From Alectoria sarmentosa (Eukaryota > Ascomycota > Lecanoromycetes > Lecanorales > Parmeliaceae): a DNA stretch of 10,645 nt. Under the pieces are notes generated by a model. It searched no databases, had not been told where the DNA came from, and worked only from the letters and a program-made list of their open reading frames with translations. Position 1 is the stretch's first letter, and the number at the start of each line of letters is the position of its first letter. Location of the stretch: NCBI GenBank assembly GCA_009733775.1, contig WOGZ01000630.1, forward strand, positions 1 to 10,645. Reading direction: 5' to 3'. Below are positions 1-9,060 of the stretch, in pieces. The position numbers were made by a program, and so were the translations under genes.

Positions 1-458
1 AAATATACGATTAATAATTTCGATATTATAACGATTTTATATCGAGATTTCGTTTCAAAAAATCAACTCAATTACACATAATAATTCAATCAAATCGAAT
101 TCATTTATAACATCACAAAAAAATTGAATAATAATATTTAAAGAAATCTTAAAGCGAGAATAAGCGATACAAATTTTTTAAAAAAGAATAAAAACGATGT
201 TTAAAGAAATTATAACAATTATTATTTTAAAAACCTCGCGTATCTTTCGTAAAACGATGTTTTAAAGCATAATCTTATTAATATTTTCATAATCGTTCAA
301 AAAGAAAAAATGATCATTAAAAAAAAACATCGCGTTTCAAATAACGTTTACAATTATCGTTTAATCATCATTAAAACTCGTTCACATTTATTTTCAAATG
401 TTCATTTAATAAAAACGTTTTTCGCGTAAAAGACGATTACGTTCGTCGTTATAATGTT
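1..458 (+). repeat. Left copy of flanking direct repeat (part of 5' LTR)
   Basis: This aligns end to end with 10191-10645 at an offset of 10,190 bp, apart from a 3-bp length difference near 301-310. By hand count the copies differ at about 59 sites (roughly 87% identity), with about 57 transitions and 2 transversions (positions 25 and 173). Here C faces T in the right copy at about 26 sites and T faces C at about 8; G/A differences go both ways about equally. The left copy is therefore the less altered one for top-strand C. The match begins at base 1, so the repeat may extend upstream of the window. No TG/CA termini can be trusted after such mutation. LTR is the best reading because a gag-pol coding region lies between the two copies. 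Confidence 0.88.
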
Positions 459-690
459 GTTTATAATTATACTACACTTTTAATAAATCAAAATCATTAA
501 TTAAATTAATATTTTTTATAAAACTAAAATTGTTTTTCTTTAAACGAATTTAAATTAAATGAAAATAAAAGTTTTCGACAATAACTTACTTCGCTTATGT
601 ATCGTTTAATAAAACGAAATCTTAATAATGAATTTAAAAAATATATATATAATCGTTAAAGAGTTTAAATAAAAAAATGTGTTAATAATG
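459..690. other. Non-coding stretch right of the left repeat
   Basis: No coding remnant was recognised here. It may be the rest of the 5' LTR, since the matching right-hand sequence would lie beyond the window end, or it may be the start of the untranslated leader. CpA and CpT are still moderately present, as in the neighbouring repeat. Confidence 0.5.
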
Positions 691-870
691 AAAAAGAATA
701 AAAGAAATTATGAATAAATAAAAGAAAAATACGTTTAGCGAAATCACTTTTGATGAAAAAAAAAAAAAACATCATATCAAAAAAAATGATAATGTTTTAT
801 TACAATAAATAACGCGATAATTTTCTTTTTTCGCAATTGAAACACTTTTACATATCAATCAAATTTAATA
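691..870 (+). repeat. 180-bp tandem repeat, unit 1
   Basis: This unit is directly followed by a second copy at 871-1050 with a constant 180-bp offset and no gaps. The best-kept core is 789-850, ending with the shared string ttcgcaattgaaacactttt. The copies differ at about 24 sites, nearly all C/T or G/A (for example 734, 738-740, 745, 752, 803, 828), so the duplication predates or accompanied RIP. A tandem duplication in an LTR or leader could carry promoter or enhancer-like elements, but nothing in the sequence shows that. Confidence 0.9.
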
Positions 871-1050
871 AAAAAAAATGAAAAAAATTGCGAGTAAATA
901 AAAGAAAAATACGCTTAATAAAATTACTTTTAATGAAAAAAAAAAGCAACATCACATTAAAAATAATAATAATGTTTTATTATAATAAATAACGCGATAA
1001 TTTTCTTCTTTCGCAATTGAAACACTTTTACACATTAATCAAATTAAATC
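871..1050 (+). repeat. 180-bp tandem repeat, unit 2
   Basis: This is the second unit, matching 691-870 without gaps; similarity ends at about 1045-1050. No third copy was seen on either side. It keeps C at some places where unit 1 has T (914, 1008, 1033) and has T where unit 1 keeps C (925, 983), so both units were mutated independently. Confidence 0.9.
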
Positions 1051-4000
1051 ACATATCTCATTTTATGTTTATTTTATAAATTAAACGATTTATTAAACTC
1101 ACAATTGAATAAAATTATTACGAATAAACTTCGTAAAAAACCTTCACTCTTTTAAACATCTGCTTTTCTCAAAATTTTATTTCACTCAACGTTATTATGC
1201 GTGAGATTTTTTGTTACACAAACGATATAATAACTTAAAAAAAAATTATCGTTCATTATTCGTAAATTCTCATAAAATAAAAGATTCGATACGTTTAAAA
1301 AAAAAAAGCGTAAATAATAAAGTTCGTTTACGTTAAAATTAATATAATATATTCTCGTAATAATATCAATGCATCTCTGATATGAATTTCATTTTTAAAT
1401 ATTTTAAATGTTTTTCTTTTAAACGTAATGTTTCGATAAATTAATGTAAAGAAGATTTATTAATCGTTTTTATTATTAACGTTATATATTTAATTAAAAA
1501 AAGATTATAAAGAAAATTTAACGTTCGTTTATTATTATTATATTAAATAATTAAAAATCATTATTAAAAATTACGATTTATTAATTTGAAAAATGAATAA
1601 ACAATTAATTTATAATAAAACTATGATTATATAATTTAAAATCAAATATTTTTTAATAAATCTTTATTAATCTTATTTAACGTACGTTTTAATACTTTTA
1701 AATTTCATTTATCAAATTTATTACATCGTTTTCGTTCATTCACTTTATTCGAAAATTAACTTAATCGTTATTTTTATAAACGTATTTGAAGATATATTTA
1801 TAAACTTTGATATTAACGCATATTTTCATATTAATGTAAACATTATATTTAATCGATAAATACGAATTATAAAATATCACTTAACAATTTTGTTTAAATT
1901 CATTTTTTAAAATTATAATAAATTTATATTAACGATAAATAAAATATTCGATATTTAATTTAAAAATAATGTGATCGTTGAACTTTTTTAAAAATCGTTT
2001 ACTATATTCATTTTTATTCGAATTTTAATAAAATGAAACGATATTCATTTTATTTATAACGTAATAATTATAATTATTATAAATTATACATTTAATCACG
2101 ATAACATAAAGATTAAGAAATCACATATGATTAAAAATCTTAATATTGATAATAACGTTTATTTTATTAACGTTCAAGTAACGATTTTTAAAATATAATA
2201 TAATAAATATATAAATATGCGATAATTCTCATTTTTAAAATTTTATAATATAATAATACGTTGAAATTCGACCTTTTATTTATAAAAATCAATTAAAATT
2301 AAAATTAATTATCGAAATTTCAATCGATTATAATTTTATTTTTGAAATAAAAAGAAAAAATTTGAAAACATTATAAAACTTATAAGCAAAAATTACGACG
2401 TATAAAAAATTAAATCGTGTTAAAAACACTTTTAGAGATTGTGATTTACATTAACTATTTAATTAACGTGCTTTTAAAAAATTTATTATAAGTGAGTTTA
2501 TTAAAAAAAATGAAAAAAAGTTTATCAAACATCTTTTTCTTCAAAATATTATTTATAAAAATCTTTAATTTCAATTTAAACACTTTTATTATCAAATCAA
2601 ATCGATCGATAATTAATTCGTTAAATAATAAATTTATAATAATCTCAATTTATTTTGAATTGCAAATAAAGATAACGAAGATATTTAATCGATTAAATTT
2701 AATAATTAAAATTATATAATTTTAATAAAACTATTTTATAAATCGTAAACCTTTTTGATATAAGAAAGAAAAAACAATACGTTATTTATCAATTTATGCG
2801 TTTATAATAACTTTATCAATTTAAGCATTAATGACTATTTAATAAATATTAATTCGAATAATTTTTTAATTTTATTTTATTCAATAAAATCGATTATTTT
2901 TAAGAATTATATATATATCGTAAACGAAATATTAAAACAATTTATCGCAATAAAAGAGACGATTAAATTTGATAAAACGAATTTATATAAAATATTTATA
3001 AAAAATTAATTTGATGAACTTAAAAAAATAAAGAAATAGATTTATAAAAAGAAATTAATGTAATTCGTATTAAATTTTTTCGATTATTGACTTATAAAGA
3101 AAAATTATTATTATTATCTCGATTAACAAAAAGATTCTCATTAAATGAAATATTTATAATAAATATATTATTATATTATGATTATTCGTCGAATGAGAAG
3201 ATGAATAAATAACGCAATAATATATAAACGAAATGTTAATATAAAATATTATATTTATCGTTATTTTGAATTTCAATTAAAACGTTTCTCGTCTCGAATA
3301 TATTTAATGAATTATTTATATCGTTTTTTTAAATAATAACGATTTCATTTAAAATAAAACGATTATAAATGCGTGAATTATGATGTTACGAATTTTTATA
3401 CAATAACTTATAATCTTATATAATTAAATCGATCTTTAATTTTTTAAACATCGTTTTGAAAATAATAATATAAAAATTAATGCTTTTAAAAAAGATAATT
3501 ATTTTTTGATAAAATCATTATTTAATGTTATTATAATAATCATATTTAATAATATTAATATAAAAAACGCGATCGAAAAAAAGTTATATCGTATTATAAA
3601 CTATTTTTGAATGTTATTCATAATATAAATTTATTTAAAAATCAATTTCTCGTTCTTTAAAGGCGTTAAAGCGAACATATAAATAATAATCGCGCTTTGC
3701 ATTTTACACGTGAATGAAATTATCGAATAATTGATGATAATTTGTTGTGAGGTCATCAAAGTAACATTATTATATTAAATATTATAAACGCGATATTTTT
3801 TACACTCATCGATTAAAATTATGATATTAGATTTTAAAAAATATAAAATGTTATTAATATCACGCTTATTAAGGTTAATGAGATTATTTATACTCATTTC
3901 AATTTTATAATATTCTTTATTCTCGTCTTAATCGTTATTTAAATCGTTATTTTATAAAACATTTATTTTAAATATAACGACTTCAATTTTATTATTATTA

Positions 4001-4380
4001 CAATATTATTTAAATATCTCATTTATAAACGACGTCGTATTACATCGATTATAAATTTAATTTATAAAATCAAGATTATATCGTAGAGACTTTATAATGT
4101 ATAAATAACGCGTAATATAATTTATTAATCTTACTGAAAACTAAATAAATTGAATCAATTAAATAACTTTTAAAAAAAAATTAAAAGGCGAACTATTAAA
4201 GAAATCGATATTAAAAAAATTTATTAATAAATCTCATAATAAAGAATATTTTATATCGATTAAAACATCTTTCGATCGTTTAAAAATGTAAAAAACGCGT
4301 CATTAAATAAAAGAGAAAATGATAAACGAAAGAAAAAAAAAGGGCGCGTTTTGAAAAAACGAAAATCGATTAACTTAAAA
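1051..4380. other. Long region without recognisable genes (leader, LTR remainder or inserted DNA)
   Basis: About 3.3 kb in which I could not find any conserved protein family on the + strand after allowing for RIP; the - strand was not read codon by codon. The longest open stretch is a 75-codon frame at 2492-2719, made of Ile, Phe, Asn and Lys and of a length expected by chance at this base composition. The 1051-1400 part keeps more CpA and CpT than the coding region further right. A short patch at about 3655-3770 is visibly less AT-rich than its surroundings. The region could be the rest of a very long LTR, an untranslated leader, a lost additional gene, or an older nested insertion. Confidence 0.5.
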
Positions 4381-5643
4381 AAACGACGGCTATAAAAAAA
4401 AGAAACCTATTCGAAATCTTTTTAAAGGTCTTTTTACGCGTTTATAAATAATAATAAATAATTATTAAATTCGTTTTTGGTCTCGATTATCAATAACAAT
4501 AAACTTCGCGAAAAATTATTTAAAAAAGTCAACATAAACTTCAAAAGACGAATAAAAAAAATATATATGTTTTAAACGTTTAATAACGTGCGAGCGAGAA
4601 ATATCAAAATTAAATATATTTATATTAATAATAAATTAATGAATTAATAAAATATAATGATTATACGCGTTTTCGCAAATAAACAAATGAATCGAAAAAA
4701 ATATTAATCGCCTCGAACAGATTTGATACGACTTTCATATCGATATTTAAATATTTATTAAATTAACGAATAATAAATCGAATTTCATGATTTTTACATT
4801 ATTAAAAAGCGCAAAACATATTTTACATTTTACGAAATTATGAAAATATTACATATTTAAGAGAATAAAAGATAAAAGATATAAGATTTATATATACAAA
4901 TTTTTGATAAAAGCGCTCGAAAGATTTAAACGCCGCTATTCGAACGCTAATCGAAAAACGTAATAATTTCGAATTTATAATTAATTGCACATATAAAGTC
5001 AAGGTTTTTTAACTCAATTTTATATTATTTCTTTATATATATTAATATTAATAATTAATAATATATCGAATACGAAAAAAAAATTTTTATCGATATAACG
5101 TATAAGAGTTTTAAATATTTTTTCTTTAATTTTGTCGTTAGTTTAATTAATCGTCGTTTATTCGTATATAAAAAATTAAAAAAATTAAATAAAAGTTTAA
5201 TCAAAAAATTACGATTTTTAAAACATGTTTAAAAAAAAATGAAAATTAATTTATCACTTTTAATAAAAAAATATAAAATTAATTTTTTTTTTACGAAGTT
5301 TTAATTTACGTTAAAGAATCGAATATTGAATAATAATAATATATTTAAATAATGTGAGAAAATTCTAATTATAATTATTATATATAAATAAATTTTTAAA
5401 CGCGTGCGCGAAGAAAACGATCGCGATTCGAATTTTAAATTTTTCGAAAATAAAAATGCAAAAGCTTCGTTTTTAAATTTTCGAATTTCGAAATTTAATA
5501 AATTTAATTATAATAATAACGTTAGAATTTCGCATATTTATAAAAATAACGAAAATAAACGAAAAAGCGAATTTGAAATCGAATATAAAATTTTTATTTA
5601 TTTTTATTATAATAAAAAAAATTATATCAAATTTAATTGTTGA
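4380..5643 (+). pseudogene. gag: gag remnant (capsid/nucleocapsid) of a Ty3/Gypsy element
   Basis: Gag forms the particle that packages element RNA. From about 4383 to 5352 the readable frame is 3 (codons starting at positions divisible by 3). It includes a 29-codon stop-free run beginning at 4911 with the readable core KDLNAAIRTLIEKRNNFEF. From about 5103 to 5330 the pattern fits the end of a capsid domain: aromatic and Trp-like positions, then F-C-R, N-Q, S-S-F, K-I-K-K-I-K and a long Lys/Asn/Glu helix-like part. Between 5330 and 5356 the reading passes to frame 1 (a net +1). It continues through a basic, Asn-rich linker (5404-5598) into a zinc knuckle. The frame then runs into protease without a clear gag end, which suggests a single gag-pol polyprotein. 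The stretch 5404-5643 is open only by chance of CpG-rich codons. The gag start is not placeable; the 4380-4900 part is the least certain. Confidence 0.75.
5599..5640 (+). other. CCHC zinc-knuckle remnant of nucleocapsid
   Basis: In frame 1 the residues are Y-F-Y-Y-N-K-K-N-Y-I-K-F-N-C. Replacing Tyr by its pre-RIP counterparts (TGT to TAT for Cys, CAT to TAT for His) gives exactly the C-x2-C-x4-H-x4-C spacing of retroelement nucleocapsids, with ligands at 5599, 5608, 5623 and 5638. Only the last Cys (TGT, 5638) survives. Asn at 5611 and 5620 fits the usual Gly positions (GGT to AAT). The knuckle would bind the element's RNA for packaging. Its place between a basic linker and protease is standard for Gag. 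Confidence 0.85.
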
Positions 5644-6200
5644 AATAAAGATAAATAAATTATTTATATCGTTATTATTACGATAAAAAACGATTTAATT
5701 TCATAATCGTCTTAAAAGCGAAAACGAAAAAACGAAAAATAACATTATTTCTTTTATTATAATAAAAAAGTGAATTACGATTTAAAATAAATCGAAACAA
5801 TTCGTTATTTTATTTAATTTTAAAATTTATATTAATTTAATATTATAAACATTTATAATTTAATGAAATTTATAATTTTATAATAACGTTATTTTATTAA
5901 CGTCGAAAACGTTAAACGATTAAAGCATATATTGTTATAACGTTTATATATTAAATTATTAATTAATTAATAATTAAAATCAAAATAAATAATATAAAAC
6001 ATTATTTTATATTATTAATTAAAAAGATTTTAACGTTATTTTAAATATGTTTATTTTAAATTAATTATATATATTATTTAACTTTAAAACGATTTAATAA
6101 AAATTTTAAATTAATTTTAAAAAAATTTAAATTAAGAAATTTGATTAATTCGTTATAAATATTAATAAAAAATTTAATATGTTTATAATTATGTGCGCTG
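5644..6200 (+). pseudogene. Aspartic protease remnant (pol N-terminal part)
   Basis: This lies in frame 1 between the gag zinc knuckle and reverse transcriptase, where Ty3/Gypsy elements carry the aspartic protease that cuts the polyprotein. Support is mostly positional. A segment at 5914-5949 reads K-R-L-K-H-x-L-L-x-R-L-Y, which fits the part after the active site in fungal Gypsy proteases. A segment from 6088 reads N-D-L-I, then a Trp-like stop (6112) and a second one at 6136, which resembles the C-terminal D-x-I-L-G-x-x-W-L block. The catalytic D-[ST]-G could not be read with confidence: candidates are 5848 in frame 1 and 5816 in frame 2. This is among the most AT-rich parts of the window, with few C or G outside CpG. 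Confidence 0.55.
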
Positions 6201-6610
6201 CGACGACGCGAAACGAAAAAAAAACGTATTTAATTCAAAAATCTTTAAAAACTTGTTAAAATATAAAAACGTTTTTTTTAAAAAAAAGATTAAAATTTTA
6301 TTTGTGTTTAAATAAGAAAATTATATTATTAAAATTGAAAATAATAAAAAGTCGTAATATAAATTTTTATATAACTTATTTTAAATAAAATTATTAAAAT
6401 TGCGACGATATTTAAAAAATGTTTTTTATAAAAATTGAATTTAATATTCGATTTTTTTCTCAAAAGCGTCGATTTTATTTATATTTAAAATAAACGATAA
6501 ATTGCGTTTATATATAAATTATAAAAAATTAAATGCGATAATTATCAAAAATCGATATTTATTATTTTTAATTATAAAAACGTTAAATTGTTTATATAAC
6601 GCGAAGAGAA

Positions 6611-6614
6611 TTTT
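6611..6614 (+). other. Inactivating 1-bp deletion in RT (T run)
   Basis: The RT reading moves from frame 1 (ending N-A-K-R-I at about 6598-6612) to frame 3 (F-T-K-L-N-L from 6612). A run of four T's stands where the joined reading needs five. The loss falls in a homopolymer, so it can be a real deletion or a sequencing or assembly error. Confidence 0.8.
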
Positions 6615-7026
6615 ACGAAATTAAATTTAAAAAATGTTTATTATAAAATTCGAATTAAAGAAAACGATAAATAAAAAATTGCGTTTTAAATTTATTATAA
6701 TTATTTCGAATATTTGATTATATTTTTTAAATTAATTAATGTTTCGATTATATTTCAAATATACATTAATAAAATCTTTATCGATTTAATAAATGTTATT
6801 TATATAATATATTTAAATAATATTTTGATTTATAATATTAATATATCGAAATATTAACGATACGTTAAATAAATACTTAAACGATTACGTTAATTTTAAT
6901 TATATATTAATTTGAAAAAGTACTAATTTTATATTAAATAAATTAAATTTTTAAAATTTATTATATTACGATAAATTAAAAACGAATTATAATTATCAAA
7001 AATTGATTAAAATTAAAAATTTATCG

Positions 7027-7031
7027 AAAAA
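7027..7031 (+). other. Inactivating 1-bp deletion in RT (A run)
   Basis: Frame 3 ends with F-I-E-K and frame 2 resumes at the next conserved residues Q-I-F-L. One A is missing from the run for the two parts to join. As with the other shift, a homopolymer sequencing error is possible. Confidence 0.8.
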
Positions 7032-7139
7032 TGCAAATCTTTTTAAACTTTATAAATTTTTATCGACGATTTATTTATAATTATTTTATTATAATTGCGT
7101 TTTTAATCGATTTATTAAAAAATAAGAAAAATAACAAAA

Positions 7140-7640
7140 AGTTTAAATTCTTTATATAATTCGAAAACGTTGAAAAAACGTTTTTATAATTAAAACGCAT
7201 TTTTTCGAAAACGTTATTTCTGCGTTATTCTAATTTAAAAACGAAATTGCGTATAAAAATTAATGTTTTTAATTTTGATTTCGAGATTATATTTATTTAA
7301 TAAAATAAGTATAAATATTAACGTCTCGTTTTTTTTTAATTTCGAAAAATAATTTTTATTAAATAAAATTATAAAATTTATAATTAAAAGTTATTTATTA
7401 TCGTAACGATAATGAAATAATAATAATATTATTTAAAAAATAATATTTACTATATTAAAATGTGAATCGATTATAATAATTTTAAAAGATTTTTTAAATA
7501 AAAAAAGTTTAATTTTAAACAAATTCGATGAGTTTTAAAATTAATCGTTTATAATTTTAAGATTTTTTATCGAATTAAAAAATTAAATTTTATCGATACG
7601 TTATCGCGACGTTTTAATTATAAAAAAACATTATTATTAA
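7140..7640 (+). pseudogene. pol: RNase H remnant (Ty3/Gypsy pol)
   Basis: RNase H removes the RNA strand after reverse transcription. In frame 2, F-E-N-V-E-K-T-F (7160-7183) and F-L-R-Y (7217-7228) match the connection sequence before RNase H. K-L-R-I-K-I-N-V-F-N-F from 7244 is the RIP form of the L-R-I-E-T-D-A-S-D-F block; its catalytic Asp codon at 7262 is AAT. R-K-I-I-F-I-K-x-N-Y-K-I-Y-N then aligns with the R-K-L-x-x-x-E-x-N-Y-x-I-x-D block, and the second acidic residue at 7388 is AAG (Lys for Glu). The third and fourth Asp remain as GAT at 7469 (D-Y-N-N, for D-H-N-N) and 7595 (before L-S-R-R at 7601-7612). The end at L-S-R-R is the usual boundary to the integrase region. Two of four catalytic residues are gone. 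Confidence 0.93.
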
Positions 7641-9060
7641 ATATTAAATTATTATCGACATTTTAAAACAAGCTTACACTTTAGATTAACGAGAAATTGT
7701 TTTAAAAAAATAAAATAATAATCATTATAATAACGTTTACATTTTAAATTATAAATGTTTAAATAATTATTTTAAAAAGAGAAATCAAAATCACATTTGA
7801 AATTATATATAAAAAATCGCATTAATTAATAAAGAAGTTAATTCGAAAATTGCAATTTTATAATAATTAAATACGTTTATTTTATATTAATTTCGATGCG
7901 TTATCGAAACGACGTTAAAAACGTAATAAAAAATAAATTTTTGATTTTAAAAAATTGTTACGATATAATAATTGTTTTTACATTTTTAAAAATAATATTA
8001 TTAAAAAAGAATTTATTAATTATTATTATAATAATTTATAATTTAAATATTTTAACGTTACGAAAACGCATAAACTTTTTACTCAAAAATATTATTAAAA
8101 TGAATTTTTGAAAAAGATCACAAAGTATATAAAAGTTTATAACATATATTAACGAATGAAATTATCGCGATATTAATTATATAATAAACTTAATTCGCTT
8201 TTCATTATTACGAAATTATAAATTTTTTTTTTTATAAATTTCGTTATAAACTTATTATTAAGTAAATTTAAAAACGTTATATATAACGTTATTTTAATGA
8301 TAATAAATTAATTTACAAAAATAATTAAATATTTATTTATAAAAATCACGATTAATATTATTACGTTAACGAAAATGTTTTATAATAAAATAATATATCG
8401 TTATAACATATCAAATAATATTATTAATAATCGAAACTTTATATTTATTAATAACTTTTAATTAATTATTTGTTTTTATTTCAAAATTAAACGACGTTTA
8501 AATATAACTTTTTATTTATAAATCGATAAATAAATTAAAGAAAAAAATTAAATGTTAAAACATTTTTTGCGTATATTTATTAATAATAAATAAACGAATT
8601 GAATTAAATTATTATTTATAATAAAATTTATATATATAAATAATTAACATTTTTTTATCGAAATAACATCGTTTTTTTTAATATATAATTATCATTTTTA
8701 AATTCGATAAAAAATCGAAAACGATTTCGTTAAAAAAAAGATATTCGTAATAAATAATAAAATAAAAAGATTATAAATATTATGAAATAAGATAACGAAT
8801 CGCCTTTAAAACGTTATCGCAATTTAAATTAAATAATATAATAAACGAAAATAATAAAATGAAAAGCTCGATTTTAAAAAGTTTAATCGATTATATAAAA
8901 TATTATCACGCAATAAACGAAAACGACGTAATAAAACTTAAATGTTTATCGAAAATTATAATATTTAAAAGCGATATTTTTATTATAAGCGCGATTTTAA
9001 ATTTTTATTATAATAAATATATATAAGTTAAAATTTATAAATTAAATTTATAATATTTAA
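7640..9060 (+). pseudogene. pol: Integrase remnant (HHCC zinc domain and DDE core)
   Basis: Integrase inserts the DNA copy into the host chromosome. It is read in frame 2. The zinc domain has His codons at 8027 and 8048, both now TAT, with the six-residue gap usual in H-x6-H of Gypsy integrases. It is followed by V-T-K-T-H (8057-8071) and Cys codons 8138 and 8147 (C-x2-C), both TAT. The catalytic core has Asp at 8237 (AAT), Asp at 8429 (AAT) before R, and Glu at 8537 (AAA), with exactly 35 codons between the second and third. The Q-T-D-G-Q-T block is seen at 8519-8536 as stop-I-D-K-stop-I. F-I-Y-I-N-N (about 8627-8644) and Y-N-K-R-K (8841-8855) continue the C-terminal part. From about 8860 to 9060 the reading becomes uncertain, and no chromodomain was recognised. 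A 71-codon open frame at 7896-8111 is only a frame-3 shadow. Confidence 0.92.

Larger units (their letters stand above)
6230..7130 (+). pseudogene. pol: Reverse transcriptase remnant (Ty3/Gypsy pol)
   Basis: This domain copied the element RNA into DNA. Frame 1 from 6358 shows the entry block F-L-Y-N-L-x-x-x-x-L-x-x-L-R-R-Y-L, followed by K-A-S-I-L-F (6463), K-L-R-L-Y-I-N-Y (6499) and L-N-A-I-I-I-K-N-R-Y (6529). These correspond to the PLY-LS, APILFV, LRLCVDYR and LN-TIKNRYPLP blocks of Gypsy RT. After a one-base loss in the T run 6611-6614, frame 3 continues with F-T-K-L-N-L (6612; catalytic Asp codon 6624 is now AAT), R-I-K-E-N-D-K (6651) and F-E-Y. The active site at 6810-6821 reads Y-L-N-N for Y-L-D-D, then I-L-I-Y. 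After 6840 come I-N-L-K-K-Y-Q-F and K-F-L-K-F-I (LGF block). A one-base loss in the A run 7027-7031 moves to frame 2, where Q-I-F-L-N-F-I-N-F-Y-R-R-F-I (7034-7075) marks the thumb/connection. All three catalytic Asp are lost by G to A. Confidence 0.93.

Noticed and set aside
691..1050. CRISPR-like array
   Set aside because: There are just two 180-bp adjacent units with no spacers between short repeats.
2492..2719. 75-codon open frame starting with GTG
   Set aside because: It is made of Ile, Phe, Asn, Lys and Leu only, with no recognisable motif. A few such open frames are expected by chance in 10 kb of this composition, and GTG starts are not expected in a fungal nuclear gene.
4328..4345. 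Purine run ending in GGG as a polypurine tract or ribosome binding site
   Set aside because: It lies upstream of or at the start of gag, not before the 3' LTR, and bacterial-type ribosome binding sites do not apply; it may be Lys/Arg-rich coding sequence or chance.
5404..5643. 79-codon open frame as an independent small gene
   Set aside because: It is the C-terminal part of the gag remnant: its end carries the C-x2-C-x4-H-x4-C spacing and the same frame continues past its stop into pol.
7896..8111. 71-codon open frame as a gene
   Set aside because: It is in frame 3, while the integrase zinc-domain blocks are read in frame 2 over the same bases.
8273..8290. Perfect 18-bp palindrome aacgttatatataacgtt
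   Set aside because: It lies within integrase codons between the first and second catalytic Asp, and short palindromes are common in such A/T sequence; no operator or terminator is implied.
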